A DNA stretch of 64,000 nt from Kocuria rhizophila DC2201 (GTDB lineage Bacteria > Actinomycetota > Actinomycetes > Actinomycetales > Micrococcaceae): contig NC_010617.1 in the NCBI RefSeq assembly GCF_000010285.1, positions 1,116,001 to 1,180,000 of the forward strand. The letters run 5' to 3'. Positions 1 through 8,637 of this stretch are shown here, piece after piece. The notes below the pieces were generated by a model. That model ran no database searches, was not told the origin of the DNA, and saw nothing but the letters and a program-made list of their open reading frames with translations. A program made the position numbers and the translations under genes. How positions within the stretch are numbered: the first letter of the stretch is position 1; each line of letters begins with the position of its first letter.

Positions 1-1110
1 CGCTACTCGATCGGCACCGGCACGGAGCTGACCTGGACCGAGGAGGAGAGCTACTTCTTCCGGCTCTCCCGCTACCAGGACCGCCTGCTGGAGCTGTACC
101 GCACGGACTTCGTGCAGCCCGAGACCCGCTCGCACGAGATCGCGTCCTTCGTGGGCGGGGGACTGCAGGACCTCTCGATCTCGCGCACCACCTTCGACTG
201 GGGCGTGCCCGTGCCGGGCAACCCGGACCACGTGATGTACGTGTGGGTGGACGCCCTGACCAACTACCTCACCGGGCTGGGCTTCCCGGACACGGACGCA
301 CCCCTGTTCCGCGAGTTCTGGCCCGCGTCCGTGCACCTGATCGGCAAGGACATCGCCCGCTTCCACGCCGTGTACTGGCCGGCGTTCCTGATGTCCGCGG
401 GGATCGAGCTGCCCCGGAAGGTCTTCGCCCACGGCTTCCTGTTCAACCAGGGCGAGAAGATGTCCAAATCCGTGGGCAACGTGATCGACCCCCACGCCAT
501 GGTCGAGGAGTACGGGCTGGACCAGCTCCGGTTCTTCCTGCTGCGTGAGGTGCCCTTCGGTCAGGACGGCAACTACTCGCACGACGCGATCGCCGGGCGC
601 ATCAACTCGGACCTCGCCAACGACCTCGGCAACCTGGCCCAGCGCAGCCTGTCGATGGTCGCCAAGAACCTGGGCGGCGAGGTCCCCGAGCCCGGGGAGT
701 TCACCGCGGAGGACCTCGCGATGCTCGCCCAGGCCGAGGACGTGGTGGCCGAGTACCGGTCCGCGTTCGAGGCTCTCGCCTTCCACCGCGGGCTGGAGTC
801 CGTGTGGCGTGTGATCGCCTCCGCCAACCGCTACTTCACGGCGCAGGAGCCGTGGGTGCTGCGCAAGACCGATCCCGAGCGCATGGCCACGGTGCTGTAC
901 GTGACCGCGGAGGTGCTGCGCATCGTGGCCGTGCTCGTGCAGCCGGTGATGCCCGGTTCCATGGCCCGCCTGCTGGAGCAGCTGGGCCAGCCCGAGGGCG
1001 AGGCACGGATGTTCTCCGCCCTGGGCACGCGCCTGGCTCCCGGCACGGTGCTGCCCAAGCCCAGCGGTGTGTTCCCGCGCTACGAGGAGCCGGCGGCGCT
1101 CGCGGACTGA
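1..1110 (+). CDS. metG: Methionyl-tRNA synthetase, 3' part (partial at left edge)
   Basis: Class I aminoacyl-tRNA synthetase that charges tRNA-Met in the cytoplasm. The reading frame is open from base 1, so the N-terminal HIGH motif lies outside the window and about 369 residues remain. The KMSKS loop is encoded at 457-471, followed by the helical anticodon-binding domain. The protein stops at residues PAALAD with no C-terminal tRNA-binding (OB-fold) extension, as in short actinobacterial MetG. Upstream in the fragment, YVWVDALTNYLTG and HLIGKDIARFHAVYWPAFL are typical of the catalytic core. No operon partner follows; a 346-bp gap separates it from leuB. Identification is firm. Confidence 0.95.
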   Translation, partial: RYSIGTGTELTWTEEESYFFRLSRYQDRLLELYRTDFVQPETRSHEIASFVGGGLQDLSISRTTFDWGVPVPGNPDHVMYVWVDALTNYLTGLGFPDTDAPLFREFWPASVHLIGKDIARFHAVYWPAFLMSAGIELPRKVFAHGFLFNQGEKMSKSVGNVIDPHAMVEEYGLDQLRFFLLREVPFGQDGNYSHDAIAGRINSDLANDLGNLAQRSLSMVAKNLGGEVPEPGEFTAEDLAMLAQAEDVVAEYRSAFEALAFHRGLESVWRVIASANRYFTAQEPWVLRKTDPERMATVLYVTAEVLRIVAVLVQPVMPGSMARLLEQLGQPEGEARMFSALGTRLAPGTVLPKPSGVFPRYEEPAALAD

Positions 1111-1175
1111 ACCTCGCTCGCGGTCCCAGCTCTGCGCACCTCCGAACCCTGCGTGGGGTGGGGCAGCCTGCGGGC

Positions 1176-1262
1176 GGTCCGAACTCCACGCGGGGACGGG
1201 ATCCAGCCGATCGCCATGGAGGAGGGCCTCGGCGAGCGGTCCGAACTCTGCGCGTGGACGGG
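1176..1262. repeat. Two imperfect 25-bp direct repeats
   Basis: The copies at 1176-1200 and 1238-1262 match at 22 of 25 positions and share GGTCCGAACTC at the left and GGACGGG at the right; they are offset by 62 bp. Partial copies lie just upstream. The role is unknown: a binding site or a decayed duplicated segment are both possible. Confidence 0.6.
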
Positions 1263-1444
1263 GCCGTGCCCGCGCGGCACCGCATCCGTGGACGGCGCCG
1301 CATCCGCAGGTGCCGCGTCCGCGCAGCGCGAGCGGGCGTCGTCGTCAACCCGGCGGGGCATCCGAGGGTCCCCCCGGGACCGCCCCGCCGTCTCACCATG
1401 CGGAACGAGCGTTCATCATGTGGATGTTCGGTGCGTCACGGCCC

Positions 1445-1450
1445 TAGCCT
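1445..1450 (+). promoter_or_regulatory. -10 box TAGCCT of leuB (leaderless arrangement)
   Basis: TAGCCT ends exactly 6 bp before the leuB ATG at 1457, so transcription would start at or next to the start codon. No Shine-Dalgarno sequence lies between. The same spacing recurs at other genes in this window. Confidence 0.6.
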
Positions 1451-1456
1451 GGGCGC

Positions 1457-2536
1457 ATGAGTGAAACCACCGCAGCCGAGAGTCCCCGCAGCCACTCCAT
1501 CGCCGTCCTGCCCGGGGACGGGATCGGCCCGGAGGTGGTGGCCGAGGCCGTCAAGGTGCTCGATGCCGTGACCGCACCCGCGGGTGTCACGCTGGAGAGG
1601 ACCGAGTACCCACTGGGGGCCGAGCACTGGCTGGCCACGGGCGAGGTGCTCGACGTCGACACCATGGAACGGCTGCGCGCCCACGACGCGATCCTCTTCG
1701 GAGCCGTGGGTGCCGCCCCCAACGACAAGCGGGTGCCCTCCGGGATCCTCGAGCGGGACCTGCTGCTGAAGCTGCGCTTCGGCTTCGACCATTTCATCAA
1801 CCTGCGCCCGGCCACCCTCTACCCGGGGACCACGAGTCCGCTCGCCGAGCCCGGGGACATCGACTTCGTGGTGGTCCGCGAGGGCACCGAGGGGCTCTAC
1901 GCGGGCAACGGTGGAACCCTGCGCGCCGGCACCGAGCACGAGATCGCCACGGAGGTCTCCGTGAACACGGCCCACGGCGTCCGCCGCCTGGTGCGCTACG
2001 CGTTCGAGCTGGCGCAAAGCCGGGAGCGGAAGAAGCTCACGCTCGTGCACAAGCACAACGTGCTGGTCAATGCGGGCCGCCTCTACCAGCGCACGGTCGA
2101 CGAGGTCGGGCAGCAGTACCCGGACGTCACGGTGGACTACATGCACATCGACGCCGCCACGATCTTCATGACCACGGACCCGGCGCGGTTCGACGTGATC
2201 GTCACCGACAACCTCTTCGGGGACATCCTCACGGACCAGGCCGGCGCGGTCACGGGCGGAATCGGTCTCGCGCCCAGCGGCAACATCAACGCGGAGCGCA
2301 CCGCGCCGTCCATGTTCGAGCCCGTCCACGGCTCGGCCCCGGACATCGCCGGGACCGGCACCGCCCAGCCCACCGCGGCCATCCTGGCCGGGGCCATGAT
2401 GCTCGAGCACCTGGGCCACCCGGAGCTCGCCGCGCGCATCGACCGCGCCGTCCGCGAGGACCTGCGCGAGCACGGCACCACCGCGCGGTCCACCTCCCAG
2501 GTGGGGGACGACGTGGTGGCGCGCCTGGGCGCGTAG
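1457..2536 (+). CDS. leuB: 3-isopropylmalate dehydrogenase
   Basis: NAD-dependent oxidative decarboxylation of 3-isopropylmalate to 2-oxoisocaproate, the third leucine-specific step. The protein has 359 residues, a usual length. The N-terminus [18 protein letters not shown] is the family hallmark. [14 protein letters not shown] supplies substrate-binding arginines, [13 protein letters not shown] the metal-binding aspartates, and [20 protein letters not shown] the cofactor-binding end. The ATG is chosen because it lies 6 bp after a TAGCCT -10 box and the family motif begins soon after. ilvE follows after about 100 bp with its own promoter; leuC and leuD lie about 9 kb away. Codon use is like its neighbours. 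Confidence 0.96.
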   Translation: MSETTAAESPRSHSIAVLPGDGIGPEVVAEAVKVLDAVTAPAGVTLERTEYPLGAEHWLATGEVLDVDTMERLRAHDAILFGAVGAAPNDKRVPSGILERDLLLKLRFGFDHFINLRPATLYPGTTSPLAEPGDIDFVVVREGTEGLYAGNGGTLRAGTEHEIATEVSVNTAHGVRRLVRYAFELAQSRERKKLTLVHKHNVLVNAGRLYQRTVDEVGQQYPDVTVDYMHIDAATIFMTTDPARFDVIVTDNLFGDILTDQAGAVTGGIGLAPSGNINAERTAPSMFEPVHGSAPDIAGTGTAQPTAAILAGAMMLEHLGHPELAARIDRAVREDLREHGTTARSTSQVGDDVVARLGA

Positions 2537-2563
2537 CTGTCCGGCGCGAACCCCGCCGCCCTG

Positions 2564-2569
2564 CATACT
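2564..2569 (+). promoter_or_regulatory. Candidate -10 box CATACT of ilvE
   Basis: CATACT is preceded by TG, giving an extended -10 look. It implies a leader of about 65 nt before the ilvE GTG, which has a strong GAAGGAG Shine-Dalgarno, in contrast to the leaderless neighbours. Confidence 0.45.
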
Positions 2570-2642
2570 GGTGAGACACACGTCACGTCCGCGCCGTCAC
2601 CCCGGCTCGCGGACACAGCAACCCGCTCGAAGGAGAACCACC

Positions 2643-3740
2643 GTGAGCACAGAATTCGTCAGGCAGCTCAACCCGCACCCCGCGACTGACGAGGTGCGTG
2701 AGGCCGTCCTGCAGAACCCGGGCTTCGGCAAGTTCTTCACGGACCACATGGTCTGCATCGACTGGCAGGGTGACGTGCAGCAGGGCACGGGCCGCTGGGA
2801 CAACGCCCGGCTGCAGCCCTACGGTCCGCTCAGCCTGGACCCTTCCACCTCCGTGCTGCACTACGGCCAGGAGATCTTCGAGGGTCTCAAGGCGTACCGC
2901 CACGAGGACGGCTCCGTGTGGACCTTCCGCCCCGAGGCCAACGCGGCGCGCCTGAACCGCTCCGCCCAGCGCCTGGCCCTGCCCGCGCTGCCGGAGGAGA
3001 CCTTCGTGGACGCGATCCGCGAGCTCGTGTCCCAGGACCGGAAGTGGGTGCCGTCCGGGGACGGCGAGTCCCTCTACCTGCGCCCGTTCATGATCGGCAC
3101 CGAGCCGTTCCTGGGGGTGCGCCCCTCCAAGGAGGCGCTGTTCTCCGTGATCGCGTCCCCGGCGGGCAACTACTTCGGCACGGTGGAGCCCGTGGACATC
3201 TGGCTCTCCGGGACGTACGCCCGGGCGGGCAGGGGCGGAACGGGTGCCGCCAAGTGCGGAGGCAACTACGCGGCGTCGCTGATCGCCCAGATGGAGGGCG
3301 ACGCCCACGGCTGCAGCCAGGTGCTGTTCCTGGACGAGCAGCGCGGGGGAGCGGTCGAGGAGCTCGGCGGCATGAACGTGTTCTTCGTCTTCGACGACGG
3401 TCGCCTGGTCACGCCCGAGCTCACCGGCACCATCCTGGAGGGCATCACCCGCGACTCCGTCATCCAGATCGCCAGGGACCGCGGACTGCAGGTCGAGGAG
3501 CGTGCGTTCACCCTGGACGAGTGGCGCGAGGGCAAGAGCTCCGGGCACCTCACCGAGGTCTTCGCGTGCGGCACCGCCGCCGTGATCGCCCCGGTGCGCC
3601 GGCTGCTGAGCCACGACGAGGTGATCGGCTCCGAGGACGAGAAGCCCGGTGAGGTGTCCATGGCCATCCGTCAGCAGCTGCTGGACGTGCAGACCGGCCG
3701 GGCCGAGGACACCCACGGCTGGCTGACCCGCCTGGTCTGA
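2643..3740 (+). CDS. ilvE: Branched-chain amino-acid aminotransferase
   Basis: PLP enzyme (fold type IV) transferring the amino group between glutamate and the 2-oxo acids of leucine, isoleucine and valine. It has 365 residues. The start is GTG at 2643, with Shine-Dalgarno GAAGGAG 7 bp upstream; the N-terminus MSTEFVRQLNPHPATDE fits. The PLP lysine sits in GTGAAKCGGNYAAS (about residue 204). Other family signatures are HYGQEIFEGLKAYRH, YLRPFMIGTEPFLGV, VEELGGMNVFFVF and EVFACGTAAVIAPV. It stands between leuB and a strong terminator (3781-3821), so it is probably a single-gene transcript. It supplies the last step for the leucine made by LeuBCD. Confidence 0.96.
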   Translation: MSTEFVRQLNPHPATDEVREAVLQNPGFGKFFTDHMVCIDWQGDVQQGTGRWDNARLQPYGPLSLDPSTSVLHYGQEIFEGLKAYRHEDGSVWTFRPEANAARLNRSAQRLALPALPEETFVDAIRELVSQDRKWVPSGDGESLYLRPFMIGTEPFLGVRPSKEALFSVIASPAGNYFGTVEPVDIWLSGTYARAGRGGTGAAKCGGNYAASLIAQMEGDAHGCSQVLFLDEQRGGAVEELGGMNVFFVFDDGRLVTPELTGTILEGITRDSVIQIARDRGLQVEERAFTLDEWREGKSSGHLTEVFACGTAAVIAPVRRLLSHDEVIGSEDEKPGEVSMAIRQQLLDVQTGRAEDTHGWLTRLV

Positions 3741-3780
3741 GTCGAACCCGCCTCCGGGCCCGCGCCGGCCCTGGACCCTG

Positions 3781-3821
3781 CAGCCGCCCCCGGTCCGCCG
3801 TGAACGGACCGGGGGCGGCTG
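3781..3821 (+). terminator. Rho-independent-type terminator after ilvE
   Basis: A perfect 17-bp stem (3781-3797 with 3805-3821) closes a 7-nt loop. No T-tract follows, as is common in actinobacteria. The stem ends 2 bp before the -10 box of the next gene, so the hairpin overlaps that gene's -35 region. Confidence 0.85.
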
Positions 3822-3823
3822 TG

Positions 3824-3829
3824 TAGCCT
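3824..3829 (+). promoter_or_regulatory. -10 box TAGCCT of the FAH-family gene
   Basis: TAGCCT ends 6 bp before the ATG at 3836, the same sequence and spacing as at leuB. This indicates a leaderless transcript starting just after the ilvE terminator. Confidence 0.6.
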
Positions 3830-3835
3830 GTGTGC

Positions 3836-4609
3836 ATGCGCATCGCACGGTTCACACACGACAACGAGATCCACTACGGCACCGTCCACGGGGAGCCCGG
3901 GCAGGAGACCCTGCGCTACCTCTCGGGGGACCCGCTCTACGTGGGGGTCCAGGAGGTCGAACGCACCGTGGCGGTCTCCGAGGCCCGGCTGCTGGCCCCG
4001 GTGATCCCGCGCTCCAAGATCGTGTGCGTGGGCCGCAACTACGCCGAGCACGCGGCCGAGATGGGCAACGACGTCCCCACCCGGCCCCTGCTGTTCTTCA
4101 AGCCCAACACCGCCGTCTCCGGCCCGGGGGACCCGGTCACGCTGCCGGCGTGGACCGAGGAGGTCTCCTACGAGGCCGAGCTGGCCGTGGTGATCGGGCG
4201 CATGTGCAAGGACGTGCCCGTGGAGCGCGTGCCCGAGGTCGTCTTCGGCTACACGGCCGCGAACGACCTCACCGCCCGCGACGCCCAGCGCAGCGACGGG
4301 CAGTGGGCCCGGGCCAAGGGCTTCGACGGCGCGTGCCCGCTGGGCCCGTGGGTGGAGACCGAGCTGGACACCTCCGCGCTGTCCGTGCGCTCGTCCGTGA
4401 ACGGTGAGCTCAAGCAGGACGGCAGCACCCAGGACATGATCTTCGACGTCCCCACACTGGTCTCCTACGTGTCCGAGGCGTTCACGCTGCTGCCCGGGGA
4501 CGTGATCCTCACCGGGACCCCGGCCGGGGTGGGCACCGTGGACGAGGGGGACCGGCTCTCGGTGCAGATCGAGGGGATCGGCGAGCTCACCACCGTGCTG
4601 CGCCGGTAG
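3836..4609 (+). CDS. Fumarylacetoacetate hydrolase family protein
   Basis: Member of the FAH superfamily (C-C bond hydrolases, oxaloacetate or acylpyruvate decarboxylases, and isomerases) with 257 residues. After a short N-terminal domain the catalytic domain starts at KIVCVGRNYAEHAAE. The metal site is seen in YEAELAVVIG and AANDLTARD; TGTPAGVGTVDEGD near the end is also conserved. The exact substrate cannot be told from sequence; acylpyruvase or oxaloacetate decarboxylase activity is common for this size class. The ATG at 3836 is preferred over the GTG at 3830 because of the TAGCCT box 6 bp upstream. In many actinobacteria a gene of this type sits directly before gltX, as here. Confidence 0.85.
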   Translation: MRIARFTHDNEIHYGTVHGEPGQETLRYLSGDPLYVGVQEVERTVAVSEARLLAPVIPRSKIVCVGRNYAEHAAEMGNDVPTRPLLFFKPNTAVSGPGDPVTLPAWTEEVSYEAELAVVIGRMCKDVPVERVPEVVFGYTAANDLTARDAQRSDGQWARAKGFDGACPLGPWVETELDTSALSVRSSVNGELKQDGSTQDMIFDVPTLVSYVSEAFTLLPGDVILTGTPAGVGTVDEGDRLSVQIEGIGELTTVLRR

Positions 4610-4640
4610 CATCCGCCCGGGGCCACGGGTGCGCTACCCG

Positions 4641-4646
4641 TAGAAT
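4641..4646 (+). promoter_or_regulatory. -10 box TAGAAT of gltX
   Basis: TAGAAT ends 9 bp before the gltX ATG at 4656, implying a leader of only a few nucleotides and no room for a Shine-Dalgarno. Confidence 0.6.
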
Positions 4647-4655
4647 GGGCTCATC

Positions 4656-6176
4656 ATGACTGACGACGCCTCCACTCTGCACCCCACCGTCCCCGCCGAT
4701 GCACCCGTGCGCGTGCGCTTCTGCCCGTCACCCACGGGCACCCCGCACGTGGGTCTGATCCGCACCGCCCTGTTCAACTGGGCGTGGGCCCGCCACACGG
4801 GCGGCACCCTGGTGTTCCGCATCGAGGACACCGACGCCGCCCGCGACTCCGAGGAGAGCTTCCAGCAGATCCTCGACGCCCTGGACTGGCTCGGGATCAC
4901 GTGGGACGAGGGCGTGAACGTGGGTGGACCTCACGAGCCGTACCGCCAGTCCCAGCGCGGCGAGATCTACCAGGACGTCCTGGCGAAGCTCGTGGACAGC
5001 GGGTACGTCTACGAGGACTTCTCCACCCCGGAGGAAGTCGAGCAGCGCCACCGCGCCAAGGGTGAGGACCCCAAGCGCGGCTACGACAACTACGACCGCG
5101 ACCTCACGGACGAGCAGAAGGCCGCGTTCCGCGCCGAGGGCCGCCAGCCCGTGCTGCGGCTGCGCATGCCGGACGAGGACATCTCCTTCACGGACCTCGT
5201 GCGCGGGGAGATCACGTTCAAGGCCGGCTCCGTGCCGGACTTCGTGGTGGCCCGGGCCAACGGCAAGCCCCTGTACACGCTGGTGAACCCGGTGGACGAC
5301 GCCCTCATGGGGATCACCCAGGTGCTGCGCGGGGAGGACCTGCTCTCCTCCACCCCGCGCCAGATCGCGCTCTACCGCGCGCTCGTGGCCATCGGTGTGG
5401 CCGAGTTCATCCCCGAGTTCGGACACCTGCCGTACGTGATGGGGGAGGGCAACAAGAAGCTGTCCAAGCGGGATCCCGAGTCCAACCTGTTCCACCACCG
5501 GGACAACGGCTTCATCCCCGAGGGCCTGCTCAACTACCTCGCGCTGCTGGGCTGGTCCCTGTCCGCGGACGAGGACATCTTCACGGTCGAGCAGCTCGTG
5601 GCGAACTTCGACATCCACGACGTGCTGGCCAACCCCGCCCGCTTCGACGTGAAGAAGGCCACGGCCATCAACGGCACCCACGTGCGCATGCTGGACCCGC
5701 AGGACTTCCGCGACCGGCTGGTCCCGTACCTGCGCGCCGCCGGCCTCGTGGGAGAGACCCTCACCCCGCGTGAGAACGAGATCCTGGACCGTGCGGCCCC
5801 GCTCGTCCAGGAGCGCATGAACCTGCTGGGGGAGACGGAGGGTCTGCTGGGCTTCCTGTTCCGCGGCGACGACGAGATCGTGGTGGCCCCCGACGCCGCC
5901 AAGCAGCTCAAGGACAGCGCCCCCGAGGTGCTCGACGCCGCCCTGGCCGCGCTGGAGCCCCTCGACGACTTCACGGCGGAGGCCATCGAGACCGCCCTGC
6001 GCGAGGCCATCGTGGACGGCCTGGGCATCAAGCCCCGACTGGCCTTCGGTCCCGTGCGCACCGCGGTGTCCGGCCAGCGGATCTCCCCGCCGCTCTTCGA
6101 GTCCCTCGAGATCCTGGGACGGGAGTCCTCGCTCGCCCGCATCGCCGCCCTGCGCGCCGAGCTCGCCGCGAACTGA
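4656..6176 (+). CDS. gltX: Glutamyl-tRNA synthetase
   Basis: Class I synthetase attaching glutamate to tRNA-Glu. It has 506 residues, full length. The HIGH-type motif is [21 protein letters not shown] near residue 30 and the KMSKS-type motif is [10 protein letters not shown] near residue 270. The C-terminal half is the alpha-helical anticodon-binding domain, ending [17 protein letters not shown]. The genes for tRNA-Gln and tRNA-Glu follow directly after a terminator. In bacteria without GlnRS, a non-discriminating GluRS charges both tRNAs and GatCAB amidates Glu-tRNA-Gln; the gene context fits this, but it is inference here. Confidence 0.97.
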   Translation: MTDDASTLHPTVPADAPVRVRFCPSPTGTPHVGLIRTALFNWAWARHTGGTLVFRIEDTDAARDSEESFQQILDALDWLGITWDEGVNVGGPHEPYRQSQRGEIYQDVLAKLVDSGYVYEDFSTPEEVEQRHRAKGEDPKRGYDNYDRDLTDEQKAAFRAEGRQPVLRLRMPDEDISFTDLVRGEITFKAGSVPDFVVARANGKPLYTLVNPVDDALMGITQVLRGEDLLSSTPRQIALYRALVAIGVAEFIPEFGHLPYVMGEGNKKLSKRDPESNLFHHRDNGFIPEGLLNYLALLGWSLSADEDIFTVEQLVANFDIHDVLANPARFDVKKATAINGTHVRMLDPQDFRDRLVPYLRAAGLVGETLTPRENEILDRAAPLVQERMNLLGETEGLLGFLFRGDDEIVVAPDAAKQLKDSAPEVLDAALAALEPLDDFTAEAIETALREAIVDGLGIKPRLAFGPVRTAVSGQRISPPLFESLEILGRESSLARIAALRAELAAN

Positions 6177-6194
6177 GGCACCCCACGCCGCCCG

Positions 6195-6248
6195 CCCGCC
6201 GTCGTGGAGGGCTCCCGGTTCGCGCCGGGACCTCTCCACGGCGGCGGG
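6195..6248 (+). terminator. Terminator after gltX
   Basis: A 15-bp stem (6195-6209 with 6234-6248, one G-U pair) encloses a second small hairpin (TCCCGG/CCGGGA) and is followed by TTT. The trailing Ts overlap the -35 box of the tRNA-Gln promoter. Confidence 0.75.
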
Positions 6249-6249
6249 T

Positions 6250-6278
6250 TTGGCACCCGAGCCCCGAGTGGGTATAGT
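6250..6278 (+). promoter_or_regulatory. Promoter of tRNA-Gln
   Basis: A -35 TTGGCA (6250-6255), a 17-bp spacer and a -10 TATAGT (6273-6278) give a near-consensus housekeeping promoter. Transcription would start about 43 nt before the tRNA. Confidence 0.75.
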
Positions 6279-6327
6279 TGTTGCTCGTTGCGCGGCACTG
6301 CGAGAGCCCGCCGGGCAGCAGAACCAT

Positions 6328-6399
6328 TGGGATATGGTGTAATTGGCAACACAACGGTTTCTGGTACCGTCATTCTAGGTTCGAGTCCTGGTATCCCAG
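6328..6399 (+). tRNA. tRNA-Gln (anticodon CTG)
   Basis: The acceptor arms TGGGATA (6328-6334) and TATCCCA (6392-6398) pair over 7 bp, with discriminator G at 6399. The T arm contains GGTTCGAGTCC. The anticodon loop TTCTGGT places CTG at 6361-6363, reading CAG. CCA is not encoded. Length is 72 nt. Confidence 0.93.
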
Positions 6400-6471
6400 C
6401 GCTTCACGGAACACGGCGTTCACGCCGATTCTGGTGTCAGCACGGTTGGTCCTCCGGTCACCACGGTGAAA

Positions 6472-6500
6472 TTGGACCACAACAGCGTTGATGTTACTGT
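6472..6500 (+). promoter_or_regulatory. Promoter of tRNA-Glu
   Basis: TTGGAC (6472-6477), a 17-bp spacer and TACTGT (6495-6500) form a good promoter about 60 bp before the tRNA. The two tRNAs are therefore probably transcribed separately or from two promoters. Confidence 0.6.
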
Positions 6501-6560
6501 TTGGTGCGTCAACGCGGGTCAGGACGAGGAACGTCGTCCAGACCATCGGAGAAAGTACAC

Positions 6561-6633
6561 GGCCCCATCGTATAGCGGCCTAGTACGCCGCCCTCTCACG
6601 GCGGTAACGCGGGTTCGAATCCCGCTGGGGTCA
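6561..6633 (+). tRNA. tRNA-Glu (anticodon CTC)
   Basis: Acceptor GGCCCCA (6561-6567) pairs with TGGGGTC (6626-6632); discriminator A is 6633. The anticodon stem CCGCC/GGCGG closes the loop CTCTCAC with anticodon CTC at 6595-6597, reading GAG. The T arm is CGGGTTCGAATCCCG. CCA is not encoded. Confidence 0.94.
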
Positions 6634-6640
6634 CGCAGTG

Positions 6641-6672
6641 AAAGCCCCGGTTTCCTCGGAAGCCGGGGCTTT
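6641..6672 (+). terminator. Terminator after tRNA-Glu
   Basis: AAAGCCCCGG pairs with CCGGGGCTTT, extended inward by TTCC/GGAA with a G-U pair, and is followed by a short T run (TTTTC). It is the most canonical U-tailed terminator in the window and sits 8 bp after the tRNA. Confidence 0.85.
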
Positions 6673-6870
6673 TCGCATGCCCGGGGTTTTTCACATGGTC
6701 GGGCCCCGAGCGCGCCGGATCCTCGCCGCGCGGGCCCACTTCGCACGCGCCCAGACCGCACGCGCCCGGACCGCCCGGGCCCGTGCTGTTCGAACCCGCA
6801 CCGCGTGGCCCCCAGGCCGCCCGATGTCGCGCGCACACCGCGCGGCACACCCAGTGAGGGTGAGCCCTGG

Positions 6871-6876
6871 CACAAT
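6871..6876 (+). promoter_or_regulatory. -10 box CACAAT of the GTPase pair
   Basis: CACAAT ends 6 bp before the GTG at 6883. It supports that codon as the start and suggests a leaderless bicistronic mRNA for the two GTPase genes. Confidence 0.55.
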
Positions 6877-6882
6877 GACCGT

Positions 6883-8637
6883 GTGAACACCGAGACCCCT
6901 TCCACCGTGCCGCTGCTCGACGCGCTCGAGGACACCCGGGACCTGCTGCGGGCCACCACGCTGCCCCTGGCCACGGCCAGTGCACCGCAGCAGCGCGAGG
7001 ACGCCGCACGCGCGGTGGCCCAGCTGGAGGACTACGTGCTCCCGCGCGTGCGCTCCCTGGACGCGCCCCTGCTGGCCGTGGTGGGCGGTTCCACCGGCGC
7101 GGGCAAGTCCACGCTGGTCAACGCCCTGGTGGGCCACCCCGTGACCCGTTCCGGCGCCATCCGCCCCACCACCCGCCGGCCGCTGCTGATCCACCACCCC
7201 CGTGACGCGGGTGCGTTCACCACGCAGCGCGTGCTGCCGCACCTCGCGCGCGTCCGCGGCACCCTGACGGACTCCGCACAGACGCCGGCGGGCACCGCAC
7301 CCGGCGGGGGTCCCGTGGAGGACACCGGGTCCCTCGTGCTGCTGGGGGACGAGAGCATCCCCGAGGGGCTCGCCATCCTGGACGCCCCGGACGTCGACTC
7401 CGTCTCCGACGACAACCGGGCGCTCGCGGCGCAGCTGCTCTCCGCCGCGGACCTGTGGCTGTTCGTGACCACGGCCAACCGCTACGCCGATGCCGTGCCG
7501 TGGCAGCTGCTGCGCAGCGCGGCGGGGCGCGACATCACCGTGGCGGTCGTGCTGGACCGGGTCCAGGCGGCGTCGGCGGCGGAGATCGAGGAGGACCTGC
7601 GGCGCATGCTGGGCGCGGAGGGTCTGGGAGACGCGCCCGTCTTCGTGGTCCAGGAGTCCCCGCTCAACGAGCTGGGCATGCTGCCGCGGGCCGCGGTGGA
7701 ACCCCTGCGGGACTGGCTCGCGACGCTCGGTGCGGACGCGCACGCCCGCTCGGAGATCGCCGCCCGCACCCTGGGCGGTGCGGTGCGCGAGCTCGCGCAC
7801 GTCACCGAGCGCACCGCCGAGGCGGCCGCCGCCCAGCAGCGCACGGAGGATCACCTGCGGCGGGAGGTCACCACGTCCTTCGACGAGGCCCTGCGCGCGG
7901 TGGTCGACTCCACGCGCGACGGCACCCTGCTGCGCGGCGAGGTCCTCGCCCGCTGGCAGGACTTCGTGGGCACCGGCGAGTTCTTTCGCGGTCTCGAGGC
8001 CGGGATCGGCCGGGCCCGGGACCGGATGACCGCGTTCTTCACGGGCAGGCCCGCACCCGAGGTGCGCGTGGAGGAGGCCATCGAGACGGGCCTGCAGGCC
8101 GTGATCGTGGAGAGCACGGCGCGGGCCGCGGAGCTCACCGAGCGGCGCTGGCGGGACGAGCCCGCGGGACAGGTGCTGCTCGCGGGCCGGGACGTGGCCG
8201 CACTGCCGCCGGAGTTCCCGGCGGACGTGGCGGAGAGCATCCGGGCGTGGCAGTCCGACGTGATGCTCATGATCCAGCAGGAGGGCGCCGGCAAGCGCAC
8301 GCGCGCCCGCGCGATGTCCCTGGGCGTCAACGCGCTGGCGGTGATCCTGATGATCGCCGTGTTCTCCACCACCGGCGGGCTCACGGGGCTCGAGGTGGGC
8401 ATCGCGGGAGGCTCCGGGGTGCTGGGCACCAAGCTGCTCGAGGCGGTGTTCGGCGAGGACGCCGTGCGGCGCATGAGCGAGCAGGCGCGCGGCAACCTCG
8501 AGACCCGCATCCGCGCGCTGCTGGAGCGCCGGGCCCGGATGTTCCTGGACACCGTGGACGAGCTCGGTGAGCACCCCTCCGCGGAGCAGCTGCGCTCCGC
8601 GGCCGAGTGCGTGCGCCGGGAGAGTGAGGCCCTGTGA
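6883..8637 (+). CDS. Membrane-associated dynamin-like GTPase, first of a pair
   Basis: A 584-residue P-loop GTPase. The G1 motif GGSTGAGKSTLVNALVG is at about residues 67-83. The G3 region is AILDAPDVDSVSDDNR, with DAPD in place of DxxG. The G4 position reads AVVLDRVQ, not the usual N/TKxD, so guanine specificity may be weak or provided by the partner. Two weak hydrophobic stretches (ALAVILMIAVFSTTGGL and the following Gly-rich part, about residues 480-515) suggest membrane contact near the C-terminus, and a helical tail follows. The GTG start fits the -10 box 6 bp upstream. The stop overlaps the start of the next GTPase (GTGA). Substrate and role are unknown; bacterial dynamin-like pairs act in membrane remodelling or stress. 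Confidence 0.75.
   Translation: MNTETPSTVPLLDALEDTRDLLRATTLPLATASAPQQREDAARAVAQLEDYVLPRVRSLDAPLLAVVGGSTGAGKSTLVNALVGHPVTRSGAIRPTTRRPLLIHHPRDAGAFTTQRVLPHLARVRGTLTDSAQTPAGTAPGGGPVEDTGSLVLLGDESIPEGLAILDAPDVDSVSDDNRALAAQLLSAADLWLFVTTANRYADAVPWQLLRSAAGRDITVAVVLDRVQAASAAEIEEDLRRMLGAEGLGDAPVFVVQESPLNELGMLPRAAVEPLRDWLATLGADAHARSEIAARTLGGAVRELAHVTERTAEAAAAQQRTEDHLRREVTTSFDEALRAVVDSTRDGTLLRGEVLARWQDFVGTGEFFRGLEAGIGRARDRMTAFFTGRPAPEVRVEEAIETGLQAVIVESTARAAELTERRWRDEPAGQVLLAGRDVAALPPEFPADVAESIRAWQSDVMLMIQQEGAGKRTRARAMSLGVNALAVILMIAVFSTTGGLTGLEVGIAGGSGVLGTKLLEAVFGEDAVRRMSEQARGNLETRIRALLERRARMFLDTVDELGEHPSAEQLRSAAECVRRESEAL

Larger units (their letters stand above)
1111..1456. other. Intergenic region metG-leuB
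   Basis: No convincing gene is seen here. The gap holds a pair of near-identical 25-bp direct repeats (1176-1200 and 1238-1262), further partial copies of the motif CCGAACYCTGCG near 1126 and 1142, a GCGTCGTCGTC stretch at 1336-1346, and the leuB promoter at its right end. No clear metG terminator hairpin was found. Confidence 0.6.
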
